Counted from the stretch's first letter, positions 1 through 9,473 are shown. The stretch is 64,000 nucleotides of DNA from Vibrio agarivorans (GCF_030409635.1 NZ_JAUFQF010000001.1:62001-126000), one strand, 5' to 3'. Notes: a model not told the origin generated them from the sequence alone. Numbers and translations are program-made.

Positions 1-1349
1 CTAAAGCGGCACAAGAAATTCGTCAAGAAACCATTAACCCACAGACGCAAAAAGCGCTGTTAACTCAACTTGCTAGTGCAGCGGAGCGTTACCGCAAAGC
101 CGTCTATCAACAAGGTGGTTTTTCTGCGAAATCAGAAACGCCTAAAGCGTGTATTGAGCAACTGCTAAACGTGAGCTTAGAGGTGATTGATTCGAGCTGT
201 CGCAATAACTTGCGCCAAGATGGCTTGTACAACGCATACAATATTCTTACGAGCAGCTCTGAGACATTGCAGGTTGAAGAGCTTTACCCAATGCTGGAAG
301 GTCAGGTCGCGGCACTAAGCTCAGGGCTATTAACACCTGAAGAAGTCCTCAACTTGTTGGATACACTGTTTGATAGCGACATGTATCGTGAAGACCAACA
401 GAGCTTTATGCTCTATCCAGACCGTGATCTCGCTTCGTTTATGCAAAAGAACCAAATTCCAGCCGCGAGTGTTGAGGGCAGCCCCGTGTTACTGGCTATG
501 ATCGAAGCAGGGGATCAACGAGTCGTTAACCGTGATAGTGAAGGGGTATATCACTTCAATGCCGCTTTTGAAAATATCGGTTTTGTTCAGGCAACGCTTG
601 AGCAAGTGAAGCAAGAGTATCGTTTTGATGATTCGGCTTGGGAAGATATTGAGCTGCTGTATGAGCAAGTCTTTAATCACAAAGCGTTTACAGGTCGCTC
701 AGGCACGATGTTTGGCTATGAAGGTTTGGGTTGTATCTATTGGCATATGGTCTCGAAGTTATTGTTGGCAGTGCAAGAGAACTACCAAGCCGCATGGCTG
801 GCTGACCCATACGCTGACGTCACCAACAAGTTAGCGGAGCACTACTATCGAGTACGCCAAGGTATTGGTTTCAATAAAACACCAGATAATTACGGTGCGT
901 TTCCAACGGATCCATACTCTCATACTCCGAAGAGCGCAGGCGCGCAGCAGCCGGGAATGACTGGGCAGGTGAAAGAGGAAGTGATTACGCGCTTTGGAGA
1001 GCTAGGTGTAAAAGTTCAGGACCGAGAGATTGTCATTGAGCCCTCTCTGTTGAAACCTAGTGAGTTCCTAGTTAATGACAGTGATTTTATTTGCCTAAAC
1101 ACCGCAGGTATTGAATGTCGCTACTCATTGAAACCGGGACAACTAGCGTTTACTTACTGCCAAGTGCCGTTTATCTATACAGTCAGTTCTGTTGGCAATG
1201 AGTTGGTCAAAGTGACGTTCAGCAACGGCCACTCAGAAACACTTGATCGGTTGGTTTTGACAGAGAGTCTGAGTGAGCACCTATTTGCTCGAACTGGGTT
1301 GATTGAGAAAGTTGAAGTGACACTGCCTCGAGGGAGGCTGTTTCGATAA
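1..1349 (+). CDS. Large uncharacterised protein, 5'-truncated by window
   Basis: The frame is open from the first bases of the window to TAA at 1349, so at least 448 residues are present and the true start lies upstream. I do not recognise the family with certainty. Visible features are a tryptophan/tyrosine-rich segment (Gly-Tyr-Glu-Gly-Leu-Gly then Ile-Tyr-Trp-His, near 712-750) and a Gly-Ala-Gln-Gln-Pro-Gly-Met-Thr-Gly stretch near 940-966. The last 110 residues look beta-rich and could form a small C-terminal barrel. The aromatic helical core and the position beside a LacI regulator, a sugar ABC ATPase and GH3 suggest a carbohydrate-active enzyme, but that is inference. It ends at a strong shared terminator. 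Confidence 0.6.
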   Translation, partial: KAAQEIRQETINPQTQKALLTQLASAAERYRKAVYQQGGFSAKSETPKACIEQLLNVSLEVIDSSCRNNLRQDGLYNAYNILTSSSETLQVEELYPMLEGQVAALSSGLLTPEEVLNLLDTLFDSDMYREDQQSFMLYPDRDLASFMQKNQIPAASVEGSPVLLAMIEAGDQRVVNRDSEGVYHFNAAFENIGFVQATLEQVKQEYRFDDSAWEDIELLYEQVFNHKAFTGRSGTMFGYEGLGCIYWHMVSKLLLAVQENYQAAWLADPYADVTNKLAEHYYRVRQGIGFNKTPDNYGAFPTDPYSHTPKSAGAQQPGMTGQVKEEVITRFGELGVKVQDREIVIEPSLLKPSEFLVNDSDFICLNTAGIECRYSLKPGQLAFTYCQVPFIYTVSSVGNELVKVTFSNGHSETLDRLVLTESLSEHLFARTGLIEKVEVTLPRGRLFR

Positions 1350-1370
1350 TTCTGTTGTGACAACAGATTA

Positions 1371-1415
1371 AAAAATCCCCGAAGCTTGTTTATTGGTAAG
1401 CTTGCGGGGATTTTT
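1371..1415. terminator. Bidirectional hairpin terminator
   Basis: Inverted repeat with arms 1371-1387 and 1398-1415 (AAAAATCCCCG-AAGCTT against AAGCTT-GC-GGGGATTTTT). A-tract and T-tract flanks on both sides let it serve both the upstream plus-strand gene and the convergent LacI gene. Confidence 0.85.
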
Positions 1416-1426
1416 CATCATTAGTG

Positions 1427-2437
1427 CTAACTTATCTTGCAAACCGAATCCCTCAAAACCAACTCAGGAAGCAACTGGTGACTTTCTGGCTGAGCCTGTT
1501 TGTTCAACATACCCAAAACCCATTCGACAGACAGTTTACCCATCTCTGCCACCGGAAAGTTTACGGTGGTGAGGCTAGGGCGAATGTGCTGACTATAAGT
1601 GTCATTGTCAAAGCCGATAATCGATAGGTCTTGGCCGACTTTGATGCCTTGCTCATAACAGACATCATAAAGCGCTAGCGCGATGGCGTCATTTTGGCAA
1701 AATACGGCGGTTGCCTCTGTGTTTCTATTTAACAGTTTAAGTGCAGCCTTATGATTACCACAGTGATCAAAACGACCCTCTACGATCAGGTTTTGATCGT
1801 AGTCTATTCCAGATTCTTGCAATGCACGCTGATAGCCTCGTAGGCGCTCTCGGCTATCTATTTTGCTACTTTGCCCAGTGATGGTGGCGATTTTTGTATG
1901 ACCTTGATTGAGGAGATATTGAGTCGCGAGGTATCCGCCTTGCTCATTATCAAAGCTGAGGCAGTGCTCGGCAATTTCAGGGATATAGCGGTTAAGAATT
2001 AAGGTGGTAGGATTATTTCTTACCACTTCAATGAGTTCATCATCAGACAGTTTATCGGTGTGCAATATCATCGCGTCGACACGTTTGGATTGAAGAAAAC
2101 GAATTGAATCCAATTCGCGTGAGCGCTGTTCTTGCCCGCTGGTGACAATCAGATATCGATTATTTTCACGAGCGGTGTTCTCTGCTTGATGCATGAGCGG
2201 GCCATAGAAAGGGCCATCGAGGGAGCCCACAAGCATGCCAATACTATTAGAACGGCTAGAGGCTAAAGCCTGAGCGAACGCATTTGGGGTGTAGCCTAGT
2301 TGTTCAATAGCAGCAAAGACCTTTTGTCTGTTTTTCTCCTTGACCGAGGCATGCCCATTGAGCGTGCGAGACACCGTAGATTGAGACACTTTGGCGAGCT
2401 CAGAGACTTCTTTTATCGTGATCAAGGTAACATCCAT
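1427..2437 (-). CDS. LacI-family transcriptional regulator
   Basis: 336 residues from the ATG at 2437. A longer frame to 2503 exists, but the LacI helix-turn-helix begins almost at once after this ATG (Ile-Lys-Glu-Val-Ser-Glu-Leu-Ala-Lys-Val-Ser-Gln-Ser-Thr-Val-Ser-Arg), so the extra 22 residues are rejected. The hinge and the two-lobed periplasmic-binding-like effector domain follow (roughly 60-330). It is divergent from the ABC ATPase and GH3 genes at 2811 and 4198. A palindrome of LacI-family type lies before the GH3 gene (4004-4017), so this protein probably represses that gene and responds to a sugar. The effector is unknown; a beta-glucoside or xylo-oligosaccharide is possible. Confidence 0.88.
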   Translation of the reverse strand: MDVTLITIKEVSELAKVSQSTVSRTLNGHASVKEKNRQKVFAAIEQLGYTPNAFAQALASSRSNSIGMLVGSLDGPFYGPLMHQAENTARENNRYLIVTSGQEQRSRELDSIRFLQSKRVDAMILHTDKLSDDELIEVVRNNPTTLILNRYIPEIAEHCLSFDNEQGGYLATQYLLNQGHTKIATITGQSSKIDSRERLRGYQRALQESGIDYDQNLIVEGRFDHCGNHKAALKLLNRNTEATAVFCQNDAIALALYDVCYEQGIKVGQDLSIIGFDNDTYSQHIRPSLTTVNFPVAEMGKLSVEWVLGMLNKQAQPESHQLLPELVLRDSVCKIS

Positions 2438-2810
2438 ATTAACAACTATCGACAAGCCGCATTGTAACGATTGAACTGCGAAATAGGGAATAAAAGTTGT
2501 CATATTTCTATTTCAAGTTATTAATTTTCGTCGCTCATATTGATTAATTTTCCTTTCCTATTTATGAAAAATTGTATTTGTTTTTGATTGTTATACCAGT
2601 CACATTTGTGCGCTTGATTACCATGGCCCCTTGACCACAGAATAACCCATCTGCCGAATTTCTGGCTTTTGTTACTCACCAATATTGCCACATGAATTGA
2701 TAACAAAGTGGCGAGTAATACGTCGTTTTTTAATGGGCTAGCCAATGGCATTGCACCAGAAAACGCATGTTGGTGACAGACCGAATCGTTAACGCAAGGA
2801 TATAGTAAGC
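2438..2810. promoter_or_regulatory. Divergent intergenic region with CRP-like site
   Basis: 373 bases between the LacI gene and the ABC ATPase. A CRP-like sequence lies at 2589-2604 (TGTTA, six bases, TCACA), matching nine of ten conserved bases. AAGGA just before ATG 2811 is the ribosome site. A frame on the minus strand here (2521-2826) has no recognisable protein features and I do not call it. Confidence 0.35.
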
Positions 2811-3911
2811 ATGGCATCAGTATCATTTAGGAACGTCGACAAAACCTATCCAGGTAATGTTCAGATTGTAAAAAACTTCAATCTTGATATTGAAGATGGG
2901 GAGTTCATCGTATTTCTAGGCCCTTCTGGCTGTGGTAAATCGACGACACTACGAATGCTTGCTGGACTGGAAGAGATCACGGGAGGCGAGGTGTCGATCG
3001 GTGATAGCGTGGTGAACGATCTCAAGCCTAACGAGCGTGACATTGCGATGGTATTTCAGAGCTACGCATTGTATCCGCATATGACGGTCTACGATAACAT
3101 CGCCTTTGCGTTAAAAATGGCGGGCACCAAAAAAGATGAAATTGATCGTCAGGTGCGCCCGGTAGCCGATATGCTTCAGTTAACGCCGCTGCTAGAACGT
3201 AAGCCTCGAGCCCTCTCTGGTGGTCAACGTCAGCGTGTTGCCATGGGACGAGCAATGGTTCGTACACCAGAAGTATTTCTGTTCGATGAACCTTTATCCA
3301 ACCTCGATGCGAAGTTACGCAATGCCATGCGTGGTGAAATCAAGTTACTGCACAAAAAGCTTAAAAAAACCACCATCTATGTCACTCACGACCAAGTGGA
3401 AGCCATGACGCTGGCGGATCGCATTGTTATCTTGCGTGATGGCAACATTGAGCAGGTAGGTACACCGGAAGAGATCTATCATCACCCTGCCAATAGGTTT
3501 GTCGCGGGCTTTATCGGTAGCCCGACCATGAATTTGTTACCTGCCAATATGTATCAAAACGAAGGTGCTTGGCAGTTGGAAGTGGCCAATCAAATCTTAC
3601 CGCTGCGCGGTCGCCTTTCTCAAGAGGTTGAATCACAAGTGACGGTCGGGCTGCGTCCTAGTGATATTTATCTAGTTGCTGATAGTCTGGTTAACCCGAT
3701 TGAAATTACTGCGACCGTGGAAAGCTTTGAGCTACTAGGGACAACGATTCAAGTGACTTACGACTTTGGTGAGCACAAGTTGGTGGTTGAAGCGCCATCC
3801 AGCTATAAAGTTGAGCCAGGACAGGAAATGACGCTCTATGTTGATGCTGCACAACTGCATGTTTTTGATAAAAATACCGAGTGTGCGATTTACGATAATC
3901 ACAAGCATTAA
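2811..3911 (+). CDS. Carbohydrate ABC transporter ATPase, MalK/UgpC/MsmK type
   Basis: 366 residues. Walker [10 protein letters not shown] at residues 37-45, Q-loop, LSGGQ signature near 134, Walker B VFLFDEP and a switch histidine (VTHDQ) define the nucleotide-binding domain. The C-terminal 130 residues form the regulatory TOBE/OB domain typical of oligosaccharide importer ATPases. It would energise a two-permease sugar importer at the inner membrane. No permease or binding protein adjoins it, so it is an orphan that probably serves other importers, perhaps that at 15144-18263, whose own ATPase is at 14085. A clear terminator follows. Confidence 0.93.
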   Translation: MASVSFRNVDKTYPGNVQIVKNFNLDIEDGEFIVFLGPSGCGKSTTLRMLAGLEEITGGEVSIGDSVVNDLKPNERDIAMVFQSYALYPHMTVYDNIAFALKMAGTKKDEIDRQVRPVADMLQLTPLLERKPRALSGGQRQRVAMGRAMVRTPEVFLFDEPLSNLDAKLRNAMRGEIKLLHKKLKKTTIYVTHDQVEAMTLADRIVILRDGNIEQVGTPEEIYHHPANRFVAGFIGSPTMNLLPANMYQNEGAWQLEVANQILPLRGRLSQEVESQVTVGLRPSDIYLVADSLVNPIEITATVESFELLGTTIQVTYDFGEHKLVVEAPSSYKVEPGQEMTLYVDAAQLHVFDKNTECAIYDNHKH

Positions 3912-3933
3912 TCTCTAATTTTTCTTTGTTCAG

Positions 3934-3963
3934 CGCCTAACCTCGGTTAGGCGTTGTTGTTTC
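3934..3963 (+). terminator. Rho-independent terminator after ABC ATPase
   Basis: Nine-base-pair stem CGCCTAACC/GGTTAGGCG at 3934-3953 with a two-base loop, then a T-rich tail (TTGTTGTTT). Confidence 0.75.
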
Positions 3964-4003
3964 TGCTGACATGTATTCTGAGTATAGAGTTTGAACAATT
4001 CTT

Positions 4004-4017
4004 GAAAGCGATTTCAT
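4004..4017. promoter_or_regulatory. Putative LacI-family operator before GH3 gene
   Basis: TGAAAGCGATTTCA is a near-perfect palindrome around a central CG, the form bound by LacI-family proteins such as CcpA and CytR relatives. It is 181 bases before the GTG start of the GH3 gene and about 1.6 kb from the LacI gene. Confidence 0.45.
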
Positions 4018-4043
4018 GGAAGTTTCACAACCATTGAGGAAAA

Positions 4044-4063
4044 TCACGATATTGAAATCGTGA
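4044..4063. repeat. Short inverted repeat in GH3 leader
   Basis: TCACGAT and ATCGTGA separated by six bases. It may be a second operator half-site pair or a leader hairpin. No T-tract follows at once, so a terminator is unlikely. Confidence 0.35.
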
Positions 4064-4197
4064 CTAAAAAAAGTAACAAATTAAACAAATATTCCAATGA
4101 TTCATTACGCTATTGCACTTTATATTGAGGCTATTCCTCTATCGCAGTCATGCCTTGAGCAAGACCTAGAGACAGCCCTCTCTTTAGGAGACATAAC

Positions 4198-6411
4198 GTG
4201 AACAAAATCTATAAAGACAAGCGCTATACAACCGCAGAGCGCGTCGAAAACCTATTAAGCCTTATGACCGTCGAAGAAAAAGTCGGGCAGTTAGTCCAGC
4301 TTCCGGCTCACTTTGGTGGTTATACAGAGAGACTCGAAGAGTGGCATGTTGGTAGTTACTTACACTGTACGGGTAATATGGTGCACGAACTTCAGGAACG
4401 CGCAGCCAATACCCGCTTAGGCATACCATTGATCTTTGGTATCGATGCTATCCATGGGCACTGCTTTGACAATGATTCAACCGTATTTCCGACTCAACTT
4501 TCGGCCTCTTCAAGTTGGGATCTCGATTTGGCGTACCGCATGGCACGTGTGACTGCAAAAGAGACTCGCGCAACGGGTCAACACTGGACGTTTTCTCCTG
4601 TGCTGTGTATTGGGCGTGATGCGCGCTGGGGGCGCGTAAATGAAACCTATGGTGAAGATCCATGGTTAATTGGCGAGATGGCAGCAGCCACTATCAAGGG
4701 CTATCAAGGTGATAGTGCAAGTTCGACAGACAACATCTTAGCTTGCGCTAAACACTATGTGGCGTATGGTGAGGCTTTGGGGGGCCGTGATTCTTATGAA
4801 GTGGATGTATCACGTCGTAAACTGCTGTCAACATTCCTACCGCCATTTGAAAAAGCCGTGAAAGAGGCAAATGTGGCCTCGTTGATGACGGGCTACCAAG
4901 CGATCGACGGCGTGCCGGTGACAGCAGATAAGTGGTTACTTACTGACGTAGCAAAAACGGATTGGGGCCTCGATGGTTTTATCGTCACCGACTGGGAAAA
5001 TGTACGCTCACTGCATACCAAGCAAACCGTGTGCGCAGATGAAAAAGAGGCATGCTATCAGTCATTGATGGCGGGTAATGACATGATGATGTCAGTGCCA
5101 GAGTTCTACCCTTTAACAGTAGAGCTTGTGAATGAAGGGCGAGTGCCACTTGAAATCCTCGATGCGGCGGTGAGTCGTATTCTGACTAAGAAGTTTGAAC
5201 TTGGCCTGTTTGATGAACTGCGCTCTTACATGGGGAATCGAGAGAGTGATATGTCGACACCAGAGCATATGGCAGTATCGCTCGAAGCAAGCCGTAAGTC
5301 TCTAGTATTACTTAAGAACAGTGGTATTCTTCCTCTTGCAGCCTCGCGCTTGAATAAGGTGTTAGTGATTGGCCCTAATGCTGATGACGTGATCGCCCAA
5401 CTTGGAGACTGGTCGTTTGGCTCAATGCAGGCAGGGGCGACCAACGATACCTTCCATCGCGAACAAACCATAACCACCCTTCAAGCGCTGACAATGGCTG
5501 GAAACGAACACGGCTTTGAAGTCCAATATATCAAAGGCTCTGATTGTGAAGACAACAGCTTTGAAGAATTTGATGCGATTAAAGAAGCGGCTCAATCTGC
5601 GGATGTGATTGTCGCCTGTGTGGGGGATACTTTAGCGCAAAACGGTGAGTTTCATGACCGTGCTGATCTGGACCTGACTGGTCAGCAGCAAGCGATGCTT
5701 GAAACCGCAAAGGCATCAGGCAAGCCGCTGGTGGTGAACTTTGTCGCGTCTAAACCTCTGACGATTCCTTGGGTGAAAGACAATGCCGATGCGATTGTAT
5801 GTGGCTTTAATGCAGGCCCGAAAGCCGGACAGGCATTTAAAGAGTTGCTACTTGGCGAGCTTAACCCAAGTGGTAAATTGACGATTTCGTTCCCAGTGCA
5901 TGTAGGGCAATCACCGGTTTACTATAACAAGTATCAAGGATGGCATGCGCAAAACTGCGCCAAGCTAGAGGGCCAAGAGCGCTATATCGATATGCCTGTT
6001 GAACCTCTGTTCTCATTTGGTGAAGGAATGTCATACAGCGAGTTTACCTATAGTGAGGTCAAGCTAAATACAACACAGCTAACTAAAGGTGAAGCGCTGC
6101 AAGTGACATTTAGCGTGACCAATAATTCCGAGCGAGATGGCGTCGAAATCGCCCAGGTTTATTTCAATGATCGTTACTCATCGGTGACTACCCCAATCAA
6201 AAATCTTTGTGGATTTGCGCGAATTGAGTTGGCCGCAGGTGAAACACAACAGGTTACGGTGACAGTGGAGCAAGAGCAGCTTGCTATCGTGATGCCAAAC
6301 CTTGAAAAGAGAGTAGAAGCTGGCGAGTTTGACTTGATGGTAGGATCCTCTTCGAAAGACAACGACTTGCAGAAGGTAGAGTTCAGTGTGGCTGAAACCT
6401 ATTCACTGTAA
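4198..6411 (+). CDS. GH3 beta-glycosidase (beta-glucosidase/xylosidase)
   Basis: 737 residues from a GTG start placed eight bases after a strong AGGAG. There is no signal peptide, so it is probably cytoplasmic. Order of domains: GH3 TIM-barrel (about 15-330) with the nucleophile aspartate in IVTDW (Asp265) and the substrate-binding KH motif (AKHY near 185); alpha/beta sandwich (about 370-590); C-terminal fibronectin III-like domain (about 620-730). It would release terminal sugars from beta-linked oligosaccharides taken up by the importers. Whether glucose or xylose is preferred cannot be read from sequence. The LacI-type palindrome upstream suggests induction. Confidence 0.9.
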   Translation: MNKIYKDKRYTTAERVENLLSLMTVEEKVGQLVQLPAHFGGYTERLEEWHVGSYLHCTGNMVHELQERAANTRLGIPLIFGIDAIHGHCFDNDSTVFPTQLSASSSWDLDLAYRMARVTAKETRATGQHWTFSPVLCIGRDARWGRVNETYGEDPWLIGEMAAATIKGYQGDSASSTDNILACAKHYVAYGEALGGRDSYEVDVSRRKLLSTFLPPFEKAVKEANVASLMTGYQAIDGVPVTADKWLLTDVAKTDWGLDGFIVTDWENVRSLHTKQTVCADEKEACYQSLMAGNDMMMSVPEFYPLTVELVNEGRVPLEILDAAVSRILTKKFELGLFDELRSYMGNRESDMSTPEHMAVSLEASRKSLVLLKNSGILPLAASRLNKVLVIGPNADDVIAQLGDWSFGSMQAGATNDTFHREQTITTLQALTMAGNEHGFEVQYIKGSDCEDNSFEEFDAIKEAAQSADVIVACVGDTLAQNGEFHDRADLDLTGQQQAMLETAKASGKPLVVNFVASKPLTIPWVKDNADAIVCGFNAGPKAGQAFKELLLGELNPSGKLTISFPVHVGQSPVYYNKYQGWHAQNCAKLEGQERYIDMPVEPLFSFGEGMSYSEFTYSEVKLNTTQLTKGEALQVTFSVTNNSERDGVEIAQVYFNDRYSSVTTPIKNLCGFARIELAAGETQQVTVTVEQEQLAIVMPNLEKRVEAGEFDLMVGSSSKDNDLQKVEFSVAETYSL

Positions 6412-6444
6412 TCTTTAACAAATCGTCTCAATATCGTACCAATA

Positions 6445-6470
6445 AAAAAGCATGCTTCGGCATGCTTTTT
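6445..6470. terminator. UUCG-loop terminator after GH3
   Basis: Stem AAAAAGCATGC/GCATGCTTTTT with a TTCG tetraloop. The T-run follows directly. Confidence 0.92.
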
Positions 6471-6610
6471 TATTAGTTTTGCTTATGCATTTTGTGGCAC
6501 TTATCACTGTTCTACCTAGCGAGACACTGAAATACTCTTTCGCTGCCTAATGGTGAAGAGTAATTGTGTGTAAACTGAACGTATTTTCAACACTAGGCTA
6601 GAGACATCAT

Positions 6611-7828
6611 ATGGAAGTTATCGATAATCAAATTCTTGTCGACTCATTTTTTACGTTCACTTTAGGCATTATAGTCCTATTTATCGGACGCCGATTGACC
6701 CAAGCGATCAAACCCCTAGCACACTTCAATATTCCTGAGCCTGTAAGTGGTGGCTTGTTGGTCTCGGTGTTGATTGCAGTGTTCTATTTCGCTTCTGGCT
6801 ATGAGGTGAGCTTTAATTTAACCAGTCGTGATGTCTTATTGGTGTATTTCTTCACCACAATCGGGATCAATGCCAGTTTGCAAGACCTTGTAAAAGGCGG
6901 GAAGCCTTTGATTGTGTTGTTGGTGATTACTATTTCCTACATGTTCGTTCAAAACTACGTCGGTATTAGTGTCGCTGGCCTGTTTGACCTGCCAAGACAG
7001 GTCGGTTTGCTGGGTGGTAGTGTGTCGTTGATTGGTGGGCATGGAACGGCAATAGCGTGGGCACCGCGTATTAGCGAAAACTTTGGTATCAGCAATGCGA
7101 TGGAGATCGGTATTGCTTGTGCGACGTTCGGTTTGATTCTTGCGAGTTTAATGGGTGGTCCAATTGCACAGTTCTTGATTAAACGCCACCAATTGACTCC
7201 AAATAGTGTTGAACCTTTGGATATGGGCGTAAGCCAAGATGATGATCAGCAACCTGTCACGGCCATGGGCTTTCTAGATGCTATTTTGGCAATTCACGTC
7301 TGCATGATTTTCGGTTTTATCCTTAACGAAGCCCTAGATGCATGGGGTCTGCAACTACCTCTGTTTGTGACGTGTCTGTTTGCCGGGATTATCGCCACTA
7401 ACTTAGTGCCGCAATCATTGCCACGTTTAACAGGCACAAAATGGCCAGCACGTCAGCCTGCTATTGCGCTGATCTCTGAGGTTTCATTGGGTACTTTCTT
7501 AGCGATGTCATTGATGAGTATGCAGTTATGGACCTTGATCGATCTCGCTGGGCCAATTTTCGCTATTTTGGGGGCGCAGTTCCTTGTCGCAGTGTTGGTG
7601 ACGATGTTTGTGGTATTTCCGGCCATGGGGCGTAATTACGATGCTGCCGTCGTTTGTGCGGGTTTTGGTGGTATTTCACTCGGCTCAACACCAACAGCAA
7701 TGGCAAATATGTCAGCGGTCGCGACTCGATATGGTAACTCCCACCTTGCTTTCGTTGTTGTACCTTTGGTGTGTGCATTCTTTATCGACTTAGCAAATGC
7801 ATTGATGATTCCATGGTTGCTGGGCTAG
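6611..7828 (+). CDS. gltS: Sodium/glutamate symporter GltS
   Basis: 405 residues, strongly hydrophobic with about ten to twelve membrane segments. It has the duplicated GltS fold, with family-typical Gly-Gly-His-Gly-Thr (GGHGTAIAW, near residue 140) and a matching Gly-Gly-Ile-Ser-Leu-Gly-Ser-Thr-Pro-Thr-Ala segment near 355. It imports glutamate with sodium at the inner membrane. It is flanked by its own promoter space and terminators, so it appears to be a stand-alone gene inserted between glycoside genes and xylA. Confidence 0.92.
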   Translation: MEVIDNQILVDSFFTFTLGIIVLFIGRRLTQAIKPLAHFNIPEPVSGGLLVSVLIAVFYFASGYEVSFNLTSRDVLLVYFFTTIGINASLQDLVKGGKPLIVLLVITISYMFVQNYVGISVAGLFDLPRQVGLLGGSVSLIGGHGTAIAWAPRISENFGISNAMEIGIACATFGLILASLMGGPIAQFLIKRHQLTPNSVEPLDMGVSQDDDQQPVTAMGFLDAILAIHVCMIFGFILNEALDAWGLQLPLFVTCLFAGIIATNLVPQSLPRLTGTKWPARQPAIALISEVSLGTFLAMSLMSMQLWTLIDLAGPIFAILGAQFLVAVLVTMFVVFPAMGRNYDAAVVCAGFGGISLGSTPTAMANMSAVATRYGNSHLAFVVVPLVCAFFIDLANALMIPWLLG

Positions 7829-7850
7829 CGAATTTAGAAAGGAATACATA

Positions 7851-7877
7851 AAAAAAGAGCCGCTGAAACAGCGGCTC
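7851..7877 (-). terminator. xylA: Terminator of xylA copy 1
   Basis: GAGCCGCTG-AAA-CAGCGGCTC stem (7857-7877). On the minus strand it is followed by a run of seven T, so it ends xylA transcription. The plus-strand side lacks a T-run. Confidence 0.85.
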
Positions 7878-7929
7878 AAACGACTCTAAGGACAGGAGGC
7901 GTTACTTGAATATTTAAAAATCCCGTTTT

Positions 7930-9249
7930 CTACCCAAAAATGTAACGATTTACGATGTTTTCTAGGTGCTCTTGGCGACCAGAGATTTGGGTAGGCGCGA
8001 TATTTTTATCAACGGCATAGTTGGCAACCGCTTCAAGTGAAATATCACCTGCAAGGATCTTTGTACCGAGATCATCGTTCCAATCAGCGTAACGTTGGGC
8101 GATGTTCTTAGACAGTACATCGTTTTCAATCATATCGGCAGCGCGTTTAAGCGATAGTGCCATCGTATCCATACCGCCAATATGACCGTGGAAGAAGTCT
8201 GCAAGATCGGTAGAAGGACGACGAATACGGGCATCAAAGTTAAAGCCACCTGTAGTAAACCCACCCGCTTTTAGGATTTCGTACATCACTAGCGTGTTTT
8301 CTTCAACGCTGTTTGGGAATTGGTCAGTGTCCCAACCCAGCTGCGCGTCACCACGGTTAGCATCAATTGAACCGAAGATACCGAGTGAGGTTGCTGTTGC
8401 CACTTCGTGATGGAAACTGTGACCAGCGAGAGTCGCGTGATTCGCTTCAATGTTTACTTTGATCTCTTTCTCAAGGCCAAATTGTTTCAAGAAACCATAT
8501 ACTGTTGCTGTGTCGTAGTCGTATTGGTGCTTAGTGGGCTCTTGTGGTTTTGGTTCAATCAAGATTGAGCCTTTGAAGCCAATCTTATGTTTGTGCTCAA
8601 CCACCATCTGCATTAGGCGACCAAGCTGCTCACGCTCTTGACGCAGGTCTGTGTTTAGCAGTGTTTCGTAACCTTCACGACCGCCCCACAATACGTAGTT
8701 CTCACCACCTAAACGCTTGGTGGCACCCATAGCATTGAAAATTTGTGTCGCAGCATAGGCAAACACTTTAGGATCTGGGTTAGTACCCGCACCAGCCATA
8801 TAACGTGCATTAGAAAATGCATTCGCAGTGCCCCAAAGGAGCTTCATACCTGTCTCTTCTTGTTTCTGCTCAAGTACGTCAACCATAGTTTGGAAGTTGT
8901 TTACGTACTCTTTTAGAGAGCTGCCCTCTGGAGCAACGTCAGTATCGTGGAAGCAGTAATAAGGCACGCCAAGCTTTGCGAAAAACTCAAATGCAGCATC
9001 CGCTTTAACGCGTGCTTGTTCCATTGGGTCTGAAACTTTTAGCCACTCATGGTCGAATGTACCGTCACCGAAGATATCTGCACCACCCCAGCGGAAGTTG
9101 TGCCAGTAGCAAGCAGCAAAGCGCAGGTGCTCTTTCATGCTTTTGCCTAAGATCATCTGTTCAGCATCGTAGTGACGGAATGCGAGAGGGTTGGTTGAGC
9201 TTGTTCCCTCGAACTGTATTTTTTTAATGTCTTTGAAGTATTCGGTCAT
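7930..9249 (-). CDS. xylA: Xylose isomerase, copy 1
   Basis: 439 residues, the length of the large (class II) xylose isomerases. It converts D-xylose to D-xylulose in the cytoplasm using two divalent metals. Visible motifs are the catalytic histidine in FHDTD (His101), the metal-site [20 protein letters not shown] and DANRGD. It is divergent from the XylR-like gene at 9589 across 339 bases. A second copy of identical length lies at 25871-27190; blocks of the DNA are identical while others are diverged at silent positions. No xylulokinase adjoins; xylB is at 46326. Confidence 0.97.
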   Translation of the reverse strand: MTEYFKDIKKIQFEGTSSTNPLAFRHYDAEQMILGKSMKEHLRFAACYWHNFRWGGADIFGDGTFDHEWLKVSDPMEQARVKADAAFEFFAKLGVPYYCFHDTDVAPEGSSLKEYVNNFQTMVDVLEQKQEETGMKLLWGTANAFSNARYMAGAGTNPDPKVFAYAATQIFNAMGATKRLGGENYVLWGGREGYETLLNTDLRQEREQLGRLMQMVVEHKHKIGFKGSILIEPKPQEPTKHQYDYDTATVYGFLKQFGLEKEIKVNIEANHATLAGHSFHHEVATATSLGIFGSIDANRGDAQLGWDTDQFPNSVEENTLVMYEILKAGGFTTGGFNFDARIRRPSTDLADFFHGHIGGMDTMALSLKRAADMIENDVLSKNIAQRYADWNDDLGTKILAGDISLEAVANYAVDKNIAPTQISGRQEHLENIVNRYIFG

Positions 9250-9306
9250 TGGGCATTATCCATAATTATCAGGAGTTAAACATGTCTTTTATGCCAGTAA
9301 ACTTAA

Positions 9307-9346
9307 ATTAATACACTGGGGGTGTTGTTTGCTGGTGTGTATTAAT
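9307..9346 (-). repeat. Inverted repeat in xylA1 5' leader region
   Basis: Ten-base perfect arms ATTAATACAC (9307-9316) and GTGTATTAAT (9337-9346) around a 20-base GT-rich loop, 58-97 bases before the xylA1 start. It could be a regulator dyad or an mRNA 5' structure. Confidence 0.4.
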
Positions 9347-9444
9347 AATTTAACGAATATTGAAAGTGAACAATTACGAAATCTATTAACGTAATTCAGC
9401 TATTTAGTTAATGTGCAATATGTCTCACTGTATCAGTTAACATT

Positions 9445-9473
9445 TTTGGCAATGATATTTTGATATTTGGCAA
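9445..9473. promoter_or_regulatory. 21-bp direct repeat, putative XylR-type operator
   Basis: TTTGGCAA occurs at 9445-9452 and again at 9466-9473, exactly two helical turns apart, in the divergent xylA1/xylR-like spacer. The same 21-bp layout of TTTRGYAA is found at 23997-24025 and 30162-30190. AraC-family proteins bind such tandem sites. Confidence 0.5.

Noticed and set aside
2521..2826. A 101-codon minus-strand frame upstream of the ABC ATPase
   Set aside because: It fills a divergent promoter region, has no ribosome site or recognisable domain, and overlaps the ATPase start.
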